A stretch of DNA of 48,631 nt, from contig NZ_JAAVSH020000001.1 of the NCBI RefSeq assembly GCF_011947365.2, positions 2,756,117 to 2,804,747 of the forward strand. Reading direction: 5' to 3'. The notes beneath the pieces are model-generated. The model had not been told where the DNA came from, made no database searches, and saw only the letters and a list, made by a program, of their open reading frames with translations. Below, piece after piece: positions 38,254 to 45,765 of the stretch. The stretch is from an endosymbiont of Lamellibrachia barhami. Its GTDB lineage: Bacteria; Pseudomonadota; Gammaproteobacteria; Chromatiales; Chromatiaceae. Every line of letters begins with the position of its first letter. The stretch's first letter is position 1. Made by a program: the position numbers and the translations under genes.

Positions 38254-38907
38254 ATGGAAACCGACTTCTGGATTGAACGCTGGCGGCAGAATCAGATCGG
38301 CTTCCACCAACATGAGATCAACACCCACCTCCAGACATTCTGGGGCAGTTTGAAGTTGAAAGGCCAAAGCCGGATCTTTGTTCCCCTATGCGGGAAAAGC
38401 CGAGATCTGCTCTGGCTCCGCGCCCAGGGACATGAAGTGCTAGGTATCGAGATCAGTCCCATTGCCGTACGGGATTTCTTCCAGGAGAACAATCTGACGC
38501 CCCAAATTACCCAAGCCGGTGCTTTTACTGAGTACTCGACCGACGGACTTACCCTGTTGCTCGGTGACTTTTTCGATCTGAGACAAGACGACCTGAAAGG
38601 CATAGGAGGCATTTACGACCGGGCATCGCTAGTCGCCCTGCCGCCAGAAATGCGGGCGCGATATGCCAGACATCTCATTGAGATCAAACCTCCTGCCGCA
38701 ACAACGTTGCTGGTTACCATGGAGTACGATCAGGCCGAGATGCAGGGACCCCCTTTTGCGGTCCATGAAGATGAGGTGCGATCGCTCTATCAGGCAGACT
38801 ATCGGATAGAAACCCTCTTCAGTCAGCAGATTCTGGATGAAAATCCGCAGTTCCGTAATAAGGGACTGAGCCAGCTCACCGAGAAGGTATTTCAACTACA
38901 TCGATAA
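38254..38907 (+). CDS. tpm: Thiopurine S-methyltransferase
   Basis: SAM-dependent methyltransferase; bacterial Tpm proteins methylate thiopurines and also tellurite and selenite. 217 residues. N-terminal WIERWRQNQIGFHQ is the family signature, FVPLCGKSRDLLWL the SAM-binding line, and YDRASLVALPPEMRARYA the following motif. The frame is open from 38143, but the ATG at 38254 has a perfect GGAGG and the family N-terminus. It ends three bases before the convergent hynL stop. Confidence 0.94.
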   Translation: METDFWIERWRQNQIGFHQHEINTHLQTFWGSLKLKGQSRIFVPLCGKSRDLLWLRAQGHEVLGIEISPIAVRDFFQENNLTPQITQAGAFTEYSTDGLTLLLGDFFDLRQDDLKGIGGIYDRASLVALPPEMRARYARHLIEIKPPAATTLLVTMEYDQAEMQGPPFAVHEDEVRSLYQADYRIETLFSQQILDENPQFRNKGLSQLTEKVFQLHR

Positions 38908-38910
38908 CCA

Positions 38911-40632
38911 TTAAGTCACCTTCACTTCGATCTTCTCCCCCGTTTCAGGATCAGACAGATGGACTGCACAGGCAATGCAGGGGTCGAAACTGTGAATGGT
39001 GCGGAGGATCTCCACCGGCTGCTTGGGATCGACCACCTGGTGGTTGTCCTGCAGTGCAGCTTCATAGGCGCCAGGCTGTCCCTGGGCATCCCTGGGACCG
39101 GCATTCCAGGTACTGGGCACGACCGCCTGGTAGTTGGAAATCTTACCGTTTTCAATCACCACCCAGTGACCGAGTGCGCCGCGCGGCGCCTCCATGAAAC
39201 CCACTCCCTGACAGCGGCTCGGCCAGGTTGAGGGTTCCCAGAGTGCCTCGTTGAAGGTCTTGGTATCTCCCGCCTTGATATTGGCGATCAGTTGGTCCTG
39301 CCAACCCTGCATGGCATCGGCGATGATCTTGGTCTCCAGGGTTCGGGCGGCTGTTCTGCCAAGGGTGGAGAAGAGCGCCCTGACTGGCAGATCCAGGGTC
39401 TTGAGGGTCATATTGACCAGTTCCCTGGTCTGCTCGTGGCCTTTGGCATAGAGCATCAACACGCGAGCCAGAGGCCCGACCTCCATCGGTTTTCCTTTCC
39501 AGCGCGGAGATTTAATCCAGGAGTAGGACTCATCCACATTCAAGTGTTTATAGGGCGGTTTCGGACCTGTGTAGTTAAGGTTGGTCTCGCCATCATAGGG
39601 ATGTTTAGGCGCATCTTTGCCGTCACCCTGGTCATACCAGGAGTGTGAGACGAACTCCTGAATCTCGTCAGGATTGTTCATATCCAGAGGATGAACAGTG
39701 GAGAGATCACGATTCAGGATCACACCGGCGGGCAGGAAGTAACTGGATGGATCATCCATGGTGGTGGCCGGCAGGTCGCCATAACAGAGGAAGTTCCCCA
39801 CACCCTCGCCTCTTTCGCCCCAGTCCTTGTAAAAACCGGCGATCGCCAGTGTGTCCGGCACATAGACCTGATCCACGAACGTCTGCATCTGGGTAATGAC
39901 ATTCTGCACCTGTGCCAATTTCTTTGCGTTGATCGCGGAATCGGAATTGAGATCGATCGGGGAAGCCGTCCCGCCGACCAGGAAGTTCGGGTGTGGATTC
40001 TTGCCGCCGAAGATGGTGTGCAGCTTCACTACATCACGCTGCCAGCTCAACGCCTCCAGATAGTGGGAGACTGCCATCAGGTTGGCTTCAGGCGGCAGTT
40101 TGTAGGCGGAGTGACCCCAGTAGGCCTTGGCAAAAATGCCGAGCTGTCCGGATTCGACAAAGCCCTTCAGCTTCTGCCTCATGTCGGAAAAGTAGCCGGG
40201 CGAGGATTTGGGCCACTTGCTTATCGATTGGGCAAGTTGGGAAGTCGCTCCAGGGTCGGCGGAGAGCGCAGATACCACATCCACCCAGTCCAGCGCGTGC
40301 AGGTGATAGAAGTGCATCACATGATCATGGATATACTGCGCGCCAATCATCAGATTGCGGATCAGTTGCGCATTGGGCGGGATCGGATAGTTCAGCGCAT
40401 TCTCCACTGCCCGTACCGATGCGATGCCGTGAACCAGGGTGCAGACACCGCAGATACGCTGTGCGTACGCCCAGGCATCACGCGGGTCCCGGCCCTGCAG
40501 GATAAGTTCGATGCCGCGCACCATAGTGCCGGAGGAGTATGCACTGACGATCTTATCGCCAGCCATCTCCGCTTCGATCCTGAGGTGCCCTTCGATCCGT
40601 GTAATCGGATCAACGACGATACGTTCGCTCAT
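38911..40632 (-). CDS. hynL: [NiFe] hydrogenase large subunit, Isp-linked (HynL, group 1e)
   Basis: Catalytic subunit with the NiFe(CN)2CO site; 573 residues. The four nickel-ligating cysteines are in RICGVC (C61, C64) and DPCIACAVH (C552, C555). H558 is the expected cleavage point for the maturation protease, releasing a 15-residue C-terminal tail. The start at 40632 has AGGAG upstream; the longer frame to 40671 is not supported. The order hynS-isp1-isp2-hynL, with two genes between the subunits, is that of the stable Hyn hydrogenase of Thiocapsa and Allochromatium. It probably exchanges electrons with sulfur compounds or quinone through Isp1/Isp2. Confidence 0.95.
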   Translation of the reverse strand: MSERIVVDPITRIEGHLRIEAEMAGDKIVSAYSSGTMVRGIELILQGRDPRDAWAYAQRICGVCTLVHGIASVRAVENALNYPIPPNAQLIRNLMIGAQYIHDHVMHFYHLHALDWVDVVSALSADPGATSQLAQSISKWPKSSPGYFSDMRQKLKGFVESGQLGIFAKAYWGHSAYKLPPEANLMAVSHYLEALSWQRDVVKLHTIFGGKNPHPNFLVGGTASPIDLNSDSAINAKKLAQVQNVITQMQTFVDQVYVPDTLAIAGFYKDWGERGEGVGNFLCYGDLPATTMDDPSSYFLPAGVILNRDLSTVHPLDMNNPDEIQEFVSHSWYDQGDGKDAPKHPYDGETNLNYTGPKPPYKHLNVDESYSWIKSPRWKGKPMEVGPLARVLMLYAKGHEQTRELVNMTLKTLDLPVRALFSTLGRTAARTLETKIIADAMQGWQDQLIANIKAGDTKTFNEALWEPSTWPSRCQGVGFMEAPRGALGHWVVIENGKISNYQAVVPSTWNAGPRDAQGQPGAYEAALQDNHQVVDPKQPVEILRTIHSFDPCIACAVHLSDPETGEKIEVKVT

Positions 40633-40697
40633 TTTCTCTCGTCTCCTGAAGGGGTTTCTCCCGCCCCACAAGTCCGGTCAAGCCGAACCTACACTAG

Positions 40698-41966
40698 CTA
40701 TTCGTTCTCTTCTACCAGATGTTCCGCCAACATCTCGGTCAGTCCGACCACCGGAAGTTCCACCCGATACTCTTCAAGGCCATCTTCCAGCATCAAGCGG
40801 CAATTGGCACAAGCCGTAACCAACTTGTCCACATTCAGCTCATCCAGCTGGCTCTTTTTCCTCGCGAACACCTTGAGCCGCAGTTCATCTGCCCGCTCAT
40901 TGGCACTGACACCGCCACCACCGCCGCAACACCAGTTCATCTCACGGTGGTCACTCATCTCCACGAAGTTCGCCGCAACCTGCTTAAGCAGATTGCGCGG
41001 GGGTTCCAACACCCCGCCCTTGCGCACGATCTGGCAGGGATCGTGGAAAGTCAGCCGCGCCTCATCCATACCCTGGGTCTTCAGTCTTCCAGCGACTCTC
41101 AACTCATCCAGCAGTTCGAGAATATGCACCACCTTGAAGGGGTAGCGCCGGCCGATCAGATTCGGCCCTTCCCAGCGGATGGCAGTATAGGCGTGGCCAC
41201 ACTCGGGACTGATGACATATTTGACCTTCAATTTCTCAGCGCCTTTCACCACCCGTTCGACCAGTTCTGCGGCGATATCGCTACTGCCGATCTGGATGCC
41301 TGCATTGGTCGCTTCAAAAGCCTCTGAGCAGATTGTCCAGCTGACGCCAGCCTGTTTAAAGATCCTGGCCAGTGCCTCAATGTATTCAGGAAAGTTCATG
41401 ATTTCCATCGAGGAGAGTAGCGCCAGATAATCAGCACCCTCCACATCGACCGGTATCTTCAATCCCGTATCCGCCTCGATATGTCTGATCTGTGCCTGCA
41501 CGGCGGGGAATTTCACCCCCATAGGACTGCCGACCTTGATGGCACGGGTACTGGCGCCTTTCATGCCTTCGGGTGCATTACCCGAGGCGACAAAACCTTC
41601 CCGCTCCTTGCGGATCATATAGGCGATATCGTTGCCCACCGGGCAGACCATGGAGCAGCGTCCACAGAGAGAGCAGGCGTCATAGACCAGCGGCTCCCAC
41701 TCCTGCAACAGTTCATCGGTCACCGGCTGCGCCAGACCAAGCACCTTCTTGATCCGCCCCCAGAGAGTAAACTCCTGCTCCCAGATACGGCGCAGGGGTT
41801 CAAGCTTGTTGATGGGGGTGTAACGGGGATCGCCGGTTTCCGTGTAGAAGAGACAGGCCTCCGCACATAGTCCACAGTTGACACAACTGGAAAAGAAGGC
41901 CGCTACCGGCGCATCGATCTCTTCACGCAATGCATTGAGTCCACGTTCCAGGGTTGCCTTACTCAT
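40698..41966 (-). CDS. isp2: Isp2, HdrD/DsrK-like iron-sulfur protein
   Basis: 422 residues. Two [4Fe-4S] ferredoxin motifs CVNCGLCAEAC (C28-C38) and CSLCGRCSMVCP (C98-C108), then CCG-type domains: SPECGHAY near 245, FHDPC near 316, NWCCGGGGG near 350 and ACANC near 390, the site of a non-cubane cluster in HdrB/HdrD relatives. No membrane segment, so it is expected on the cytoplasmic side with Isp1. In Thiocapsa Isp2 is needed for electron transfer by Hyn. Start overlaps the isp1 stop (ATGA). 65 bases separate it from hynL. Confidence 0.92.
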   Translation of the reverse strand: MSKATLERGLNALREEIDAPVAAFFSSCVNCGLCAEACLFYTETGDPRYTPINKLEPLRRIWEQEFTLWGRIKKVLGLAQPVTDELLQEWEPLVYDACSLCGRCSMVCPVGNDIAYMIRKEREGFVASGNAPEGMKGASTRAIKVGSPMGVKFPAVQAQIRHIEADTGLKIPVDVEGADYLALLSSMEIMNFPEYIEALARIFKQAGVSWTICSEAFEATNAGIQIGSSDIAAELVERVVKGAEKLKVKYVISPECGHAYTAIRWEGPNLIGRRYPFKVVHILELLDELRVAGRLKTQGMDEARLTFHDPCQIVRKGGVLEPPRNLLKQVAANFVEMSDHREMNWCCGGGGGVSANERADELRLKVFARKKSQLDELNVDKLVTACANCRLMLEDGLEEYRVELPVVGLTEMLAEHLVEENE

Positions 41967-42625
41967 GACTGCACCCCCCGGCGCCCGGCCATTGCACCGT
42001 TATACCAACGGGCCAAGGGGAATGTGAAGGTATGCATCAGTTTGGTAAAGGGGAATAAAACCATCAAAAACTCAATGCTCAGGATATGTATCCCAAGCAC
42101 AAGTGGATAGGGCGCCAGCACACGGTGATAGGCCAGGTAGCCGGTCAATAACGGCAGAAATGTGGCCAACCACACCAGGTAGTCTTCGGGTCCGCTGAGA
42201 AATCGCTTCACCGAATGAGTGATGCGGTCGATCAGCATCGCAACCAACGTCACCATTGTCACCACTGCCACGGCGTCCACGATATGGTTGGAGAGTCCCG
42301 GCCACTTGATGCCCAGAACGCTGTGCAGCAACTCGATATGGGGAACGAAAAACAGCAGACAGATCAGAAACCCGATATGCCAGATGTAACCACCAATAAC
42401 CGTAAATGGAGACCGTTTGAAGCTACCTGCTTCCGGTAGTGTCCGAGTCACGATAGTGCGTAAGCCGGGGCCAAACTCCCCGCCCTTTGGCTCCGCAAGA
42501 TCCTGTTTCCGCCCAAGCAACACTATCTCCAGCAGACGGACGACAATGCCGATGACAAACACCGCCAGGGCGATATCAAAGGCAGGTCCCTTCACCCACA
42601 ACAGAAAGTCGATCGGGCTGCTCAT
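41963..42625 (-). CDS. isp1: Isp1, membrane b-type cytochrome of the hydrogenase
   Basis: 220-residue integral membrane protein of the NarI/DsrM type with about five transmembrane segments (first at about 14-36). Histidines in membrane segments, in IWHIGF (about 82), GIHILSIEF and KLMHTF, are candidate axial ligands for haem b. It is expected to link HynS/HynL on the periplasmic face with Isp2 on the cytoplasmic face. Four-base overlaps with hynS and isp2 show coupled translation. Confidence 0.92.
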   Translation of the reverse strand: MSSPIDFLLWVKGPAFDIALAVFVIGIVVRLLEIVLLGRKQDLAEPKGGEFGPGLRTIVTRTLPEAGSFKRSPFTVIGGYIWHIGFLICLLFFVPHIELLHSVLGIKWPGLSNHIVDAVAVVTMVTLVAMLIDRITHSVKRFLSGPEDYLVWLATFLPLLTGYLAYHRVLAPYPLVLGIHILSIEFLMVLFPFTKLMHTFTFPLARWYNGAMAGRRGVQS

Positions 42626-43725
42626 GATGTTTTTTCCAGATCATCCACAGTGACGGTTTCGTGCCTGGCAGCCGCATCCGCCTTGGCATTGCGGTTGAGC
42701 ATACCGGCTGCCGCACCGACGGCCACACCGGCTACCGCACCAAGACCGATGTTGCGGGCAATATCCCCGTCGGGAATGGAGATGGCGTTATAGAAACCGC
42801 CGCCGTCCCAGAAATCGGGTTCGGAACAACCCAGGCAGCCATGGCCTGACTCAACCGGCCAACTCGTGCCCTGATTCCACTTGGTGGTGGCACAGGCGTT
42901 GTAGGTCATCGGGCCCTTGCATCCCATGCGGTAGAGACACCACCCTTTGCGTGCGCCTTCATCGTCAAAGGTCTCTGCAAACAGGCCCTTATCGTAAAAC
43001 GGACGACGATAGCAGCGATCATGAATGCTTTGGCCATAGAAGACTTTCGGCCGACCCAGATCATCCAGCTCGGGCAGACCGCCAAAAGTCAGGAAGTGCG
43101 CCAGCACACCAGAGATCACCGTTGGAATGGGTGGGCAGCCGGAGACATTGACCACCGGCTTGTCTTTGATGATCTCCGAGACCGACACTGCCCCGGTGGG
43201 GTTGGGATTGGCATGTGGCAGACCACCAAAGGCCGCGCAACTACCCACTGCTATGACCGCTGCGGCCCCCGCCACGGTCTCCTTCAGCATATCGAGGTTG
43301 CTGATACCTGCAATTGTAGAGAAGCCAGGGTCTTTCAATGGGATCGACCCATCGACCACCACCAGGTATTTGCCGAAATTCTCATGTATGGCTGCTTCAC
43401 GTGCAGCCTCTGCTCCCTCTCCGGAAGCCGCTTGCAGAGTGTGGTGATAATCGAGTGAGATGTGGTCGAAGATGAGATTTTCTATGGTGGGGGCGTGGGC
43501 TCGGGTGAGAGATTCGGTACAGCCTGTACACTCCTGAAAGGAGAGCCAGATGACAGAGGGACGCCTGGCCTTTTCCAGCGCTTCCGCAATAGCCGGCACC
43601 ATGGCCGGAGGCAGTGCCATCATCGAAGCGGTGGCGGTACAGAATTTCAGAAACCCCCGCCTTGACACACCCCGCTGCCGCAGGCTTTCGCCGAGTGTTT
43701 TAATCTCTGTATTTGAATCAGCCAT
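42622..43725 (-). CDS. hynS: [NiFe] hydrogenase small subunit (HynS)
   Basis: Iron-sulfur subunit, 367 residues from the ATG at 43725 (GGGAGA upstream; a GTG lies one codon earlier). Twin-arginine signal SRRGFLKF at 21-28 sends the folded heterodimer to the periplasm. Cluster ligands appear in ECTGCTES, GSCAAFGG, GCPPIP, and the later CLYRMGCKGP and GHGCLGCSEP. The C-terminus has a glycine/alanine-rich segment (NIGLGAVAGVAVGAAAGM) that may anchor it in the membrane. First structural gene of hynS-isp1-isp2-hynL; its start overlaps the small upstream gene. Confidence 0.95.
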   Translation of the reverse strand: MADSNTEIKTLGESLRQRGVSRRGFLKFCTATASMMALPPAMVPAIAEALEKARRPSVIWLSFQECTGCTESLTRAHAPTIENLIFDHISLDYHHTLQAASGEGAEAAREAAIHENFGKYLVVVDGSIPLKDPGFSTIAGISNLDMLKETVAGAAAVIAVGSCAAFGGLPHANPNPTGAVSVSEIIKDKPVVNVSGCPPIPTVISGVLAHFLTFGGLPELDDLGRPKVFYGQSIHDRCYRRPFYDKGLFAETFDDEGARKGWCLYRMGCKGPMTYNACATTKWNQGTSWPVESGHGCLGCSEPDFWDGGGFYNAISIPDGDIARNIGLGAVAGVAVGAAAGMLNRNAKADAAARHETVTVDDLEKTS

Positions 43726-44185
43726 CACGTCTTCTCCCGTTCATAGGATTGCTCAGCGACGCGACCCCATCTGGAGTACGCAAACGATTTTCGAGCCGTG
43801 AAATAGAGTCTGTGAGATCTGCAACCTGGGTAAAAAGGATCTCAGGCACCCGGGCAATCTCAATCTGAAGGGCGATGCGCTCGCCCTCAGTATTTCTATG
43901 ATCAACGATCCAGACACCGGCGAATGCGGTTTCATAGATATCGCTGGCGCCCAGGGCTTCCAGCTTGACCGCCACCTCCCCATGGCCCAGTAGGTCGAGC
44001 AACAGCGCTTCATCACCGGGACCGAAGGGGATCGATCTAAGATCAATGGTGGTGGATTCTTCTGTTTCGCCAAGACGGCGCAGGGCATGGAGGATTTCAT
44101 GCAGGACGGGGACAGCATTGCCATGTTGAGCAAGCCGATCAACAGGCGCCTCTACACGTACATCAATGTCCTGCAGTTTTTGCAT
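43718..44185 (-). CDS. HupH/HyaF C-terminal domain hydrogenase accessory protein
   Basis: About 155 residues. The segment SIPFGPGDEALLLDLLGHGEVAVKLEALGASDIYETAFAGVWIVDH matches the C-terminal domain of HupH/HyaF, proteins of hydrogenase expression that are roughly twice as long, so this looks like a single-domain version. It overlaps hynS, suggesting a chaperone-like role in small-subunit or cluster assembly; that role is inferred. A GTG at 44194 is an alternative start; neither start has a strong ribosome site. A promoter with an FNR-like box lies directly upstream. Confidence 0.75.
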   Translation of the reverse strand: MQKLQDIDVRVEAPVDRLAQHGNAVPVLHEILHALRRLGETEESTTIDLRSIPFGPGDEALLLDLLGHGEVAVKLEALGASDIYETAFAGVWIVDHRNTEGERIALQIEIARVPEILFTQVADLTDSISRLENRLRTPDGVASLSNPMNGRRRDG

Positions 44186-44216
44186 ATGAAACACCGTTCA
44201 TTTCATCTATTAGTAG

Positions 44217-44256
44217 ATTATCTCTAACCGATAGAACCAGTACTGATCCAGATCAC
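44217..44256 (-). promoter_or_regulatory. FNR-type class II promoter of the hydrogenase operon
   Basis: CTGATCCAGATCAC (44243-44256) matches the FNR box TTGATnnnnATCAA at 8 of 10 positions and is a perfect 12-base inverted repeat inside. On the minus strand GATAAT (44217-44222) is a good -10, putting transcription start near 44208-44210 and the box centre at about -40 to -41, the class II position. FNR control of hyn genes has been described in Thiocapsa; that it holds here is inference from the site. Confidence 0.6.
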
Positions 44257-44316
44257 TTAGAGGTCGAAATCCGGTGATTTTATTGGGAAATATTGGTGCA
44301 GTATTTCTTGCTATAG

Positions 44317-44793
44317 CTAACGCCATTCACAAAGTATAGACAGAATTTCATCGATTGCCTTATCGATGGCAGGGAAAACCGTTTTGCTGGGTGATTCCCC
44401 CCACTCCAGCGACTCCGGCTCAATGCCCACAAGTACTCTCTGAGCAGGTAACTGTTCCGTCAGACGCGAGATATCCAACAGATCCGTCAATCCAACCTCA
44501 TGCACACTCTGCCGGTTGCCGCTGAGATAATGATCCATCTTTTCGTTGCGAAATACCCTGACTGTGCCTGGCTGACTCTCCATCCTGGCCGCATCCACCA
44601 CGATCAACCCATCCGCTCTGGCAATCGGTTCCGCCAGGGTGAAACTCAGGGTTCCGCCATCCAAATATTCGACACCCTTCAACTCGCCATGCAACGCCTG
44701 CATGCGTTTCACCACATGCACACCAATACCCTCGTCGCTCAGTAATGTATTGCCTATACCCAGAATAAGGACAGATTCAATTGACAAATGCAT
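44317..44793 (-). CDS. hynD: Hydrogenase maturation protease (HynD/HupD/HyaD family)
   Basis: Nickel-dependent endopeptidase that removes the C-terminal tail of the large subunit once the NiFe centre is complete; the target here is probably HynL, cut after its DPCIACAVH. Family lines: LILGIGNTLLSDEGIGVHVV (with the conserved nickel-binding acidic residue), YLDGGTLSF, and VHEVGLTDLLD with the conserved histidine. The frame begins at 44832 (171 residues); the ATG at 44793 (158 residues) matches the family N-terminus, but AAGGAG is very close to it, so the start is uncertain. Divergent from hypC. Confidence 0.9.
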   Translation of the reverse strand: MHLSIESVLILGIGNTLLSDEGIGVHVVKRMQALHGELKGVEYLDGGTLSFTLAEPIARADGLIVVDAARMESQPGTVRVFRNEKMDHYLSGNRQSVHEVGLTDLLDISRLTEQLPAQRVLVGIEPESLEWGESPSKTVFPAIDKAIDEILSILCEWR

Positions 44794-44861
44794 GCTCCTT
44801 GGGAGAATGGCTGATAGAAGTTTTCTTTCCATAGGTTATAGCAACAGGTAGCTCTCTGACC

Positions 44862-45107
44862 ATGTGTCTCGGCATCCCAATGCAGATCAAAACGATCGAT
44901 CAATATACCGCCCGCTGTGAGGCGAAGGGAGTTGAACGTGACGTCAGCCTCTTCATGCTGCAGCATGAGACGCTGGAACCTGGCGATTTCGTGGTGGTGC
45001 ATGTCGGTTATGCGATCCAGAAAGTCACGCCTCAGGAGGCCCGCTCCGCCTGGGAGATCTACGATGAGATGCTGAAGACACTGGACGAGCGGCCTGGGAG
45101 CCTCTGA
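44862..45107 (+). CDS. hypC: Hydrogenase maturation chaperone HypC
   Basis: 81-residue chaperone that, with HypD, carries the Fe(CN)2CO unit to the large subunit. N-terminal MCLGIP with the essential C2; FVVVHVGYAIQKV is the core OB-fold strand. The end is unusual: the last codons (GSL and the stop) lie inside the left inverted repeat of a MITE-like element, so its C-terminus may have been altered by insertion. First gene of a hypC-hypA-hypB-hypD set. Confidence 0.95.
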   Translation: MCLGIPMQIKTIDQYTARCEAKGVERDVSLFMLQHETLEPGDFVVVHVGYAIQKVTPQEARSAWEIYDEMLKTLDERPGSL

Positions 45108-45256
45108 ATGAATCTGAGCAAGATGAGTTGGCGATCAGAATATGCCAATTTGAGGCGCAAATCGCACGTAATAGCCAGCTATTGCGAAGGTTTGCAACGA
45201 AAAAGTGGCGGATTCTGGTGTCAAGGCACTTGATCATGATTCGTTCAGAGGCTCCC
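45096..45256. mobile_element. 161-base MITE-like element with 19-base terminal inverted repeats
   Basis: GGGAGCCTCTGAATGAATC at 45096-45114 and its complement, one mismatch, at 45238-45256 bracket the gap between hypC and hypA. There is no transposase gene inside; the open frame on the minus strand seems to be a chance one. No clear target duplication is visible. The left repeat encodes the last residues and the stop of hypC, and AGAGG in the right repeat lies where the ribosome site of hypA should be. Confidence 0.75.
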
Positions 45257-45259
45257 TAA

Positions 45260-45622
45260 ATGCATGAGCTTGCGGTCTGTCAGGCGATGCTTGAACAGGT
45301 CGCCGATATCGCATCCCGGGAGCAGGCATCGGAGATCACCCGGATAGTGGTTCGTATCGGTCCCTTGTCCGGTGTCGTGCCGGAACTGCTGGAACAGGCC
45401 TTTTCCATTGCCCGGGCCGGAACTATCGCAAACCAGGCTGAACTGATCACGGAGTCAACCGGCATTCGAGTGCGATGCAGCCAGTGCGGTGCTGAAACAG
45501 ATGCAGGAATCAACCGGATGATCTGCGGCGAGTGTGGCGACTACCGTACCCAACTGCTCAGTGGTGATGAGCTGTTGCTCGCCAGTGTAGAGTTGAACCG
45601 GGCAGAGCAGGCGGTGGAATAA
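45260..45622 (+). CDS. hypA: Hydrogenase nickel-insertion protein HypA
   Basis: 120-residue nickel metallochaperone. N-terminal MHE supplies the nickel ligands (H2). The zinc site is CSQC (C73, C76) and CGEC (C89, C92). With HypB it delivers nickel to the large subunit. The start lies three bases after the MITE-like element, whose right repeat contains AGAGG at an acceptable distance. In most hyp operons hypA precedes hypB directly; here a REPIN-like hairpin lies between them. Confidence 0.95.
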   Translation: MHELAVCQAMLEQVADIASREQASEITRIVVRIGPLSGVVPELLEQAFSIARAGTIANQAELITESTGIRVRCSQCGAETDAGINRMICGECGDYRTQLLSGDELLLASVELNRAEQAVE

Positions 45623-45639
45623 ACCGCTAGGATTAAATG

Positions 45640-45706
45640 GTAGGAACGGCGCCCCGCCGCGATTTTTCCATCTACGGAGTTATCGCGGCGAGGACGCCGC
45701 TCCTAC
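45640..45706. repeat. REPIN-like hairpin (REP family C)
   Basis: GTAGGAACGGCGCCCCGCCG at the left and CGGCGAGGACGCCGCTCCTA at the right are near-perfect inverted arms of about 24 bases around an 18-base loop. It resembles the GTAGGAGCGGC-type REP sequences of many gammaproteobacteria. It lies between hypA and hypB and differs in sequence from family A. Confidence 0.75.
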
Positions 45707-45765
45707 AAGTTATACCCCGCTTGCTTGCAGTGGGGCAGTTTATTATTTCTCTGGAGAGCAGAAAG

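Noticed and set aside
40655-40690. Further REP-like sequence between isp2 and hynL
   Set aside because: Shows GGTCAAGCC and CCTAC parts but in a different arrangement; too short to assign to a repeat family.
39691-41145. 484-residue open frame on the plus strand
   Set aside because: Shadow of hynL and isp2 in the opposite strand; composition is that of a reversed GC-rich gene.
45025-45237. 70-residue open frame on the minus strand over hypC and the MITE-like element
   Set aside because: Mostly antisense to hypC and the repeat; no ribosome site or family resemblance.
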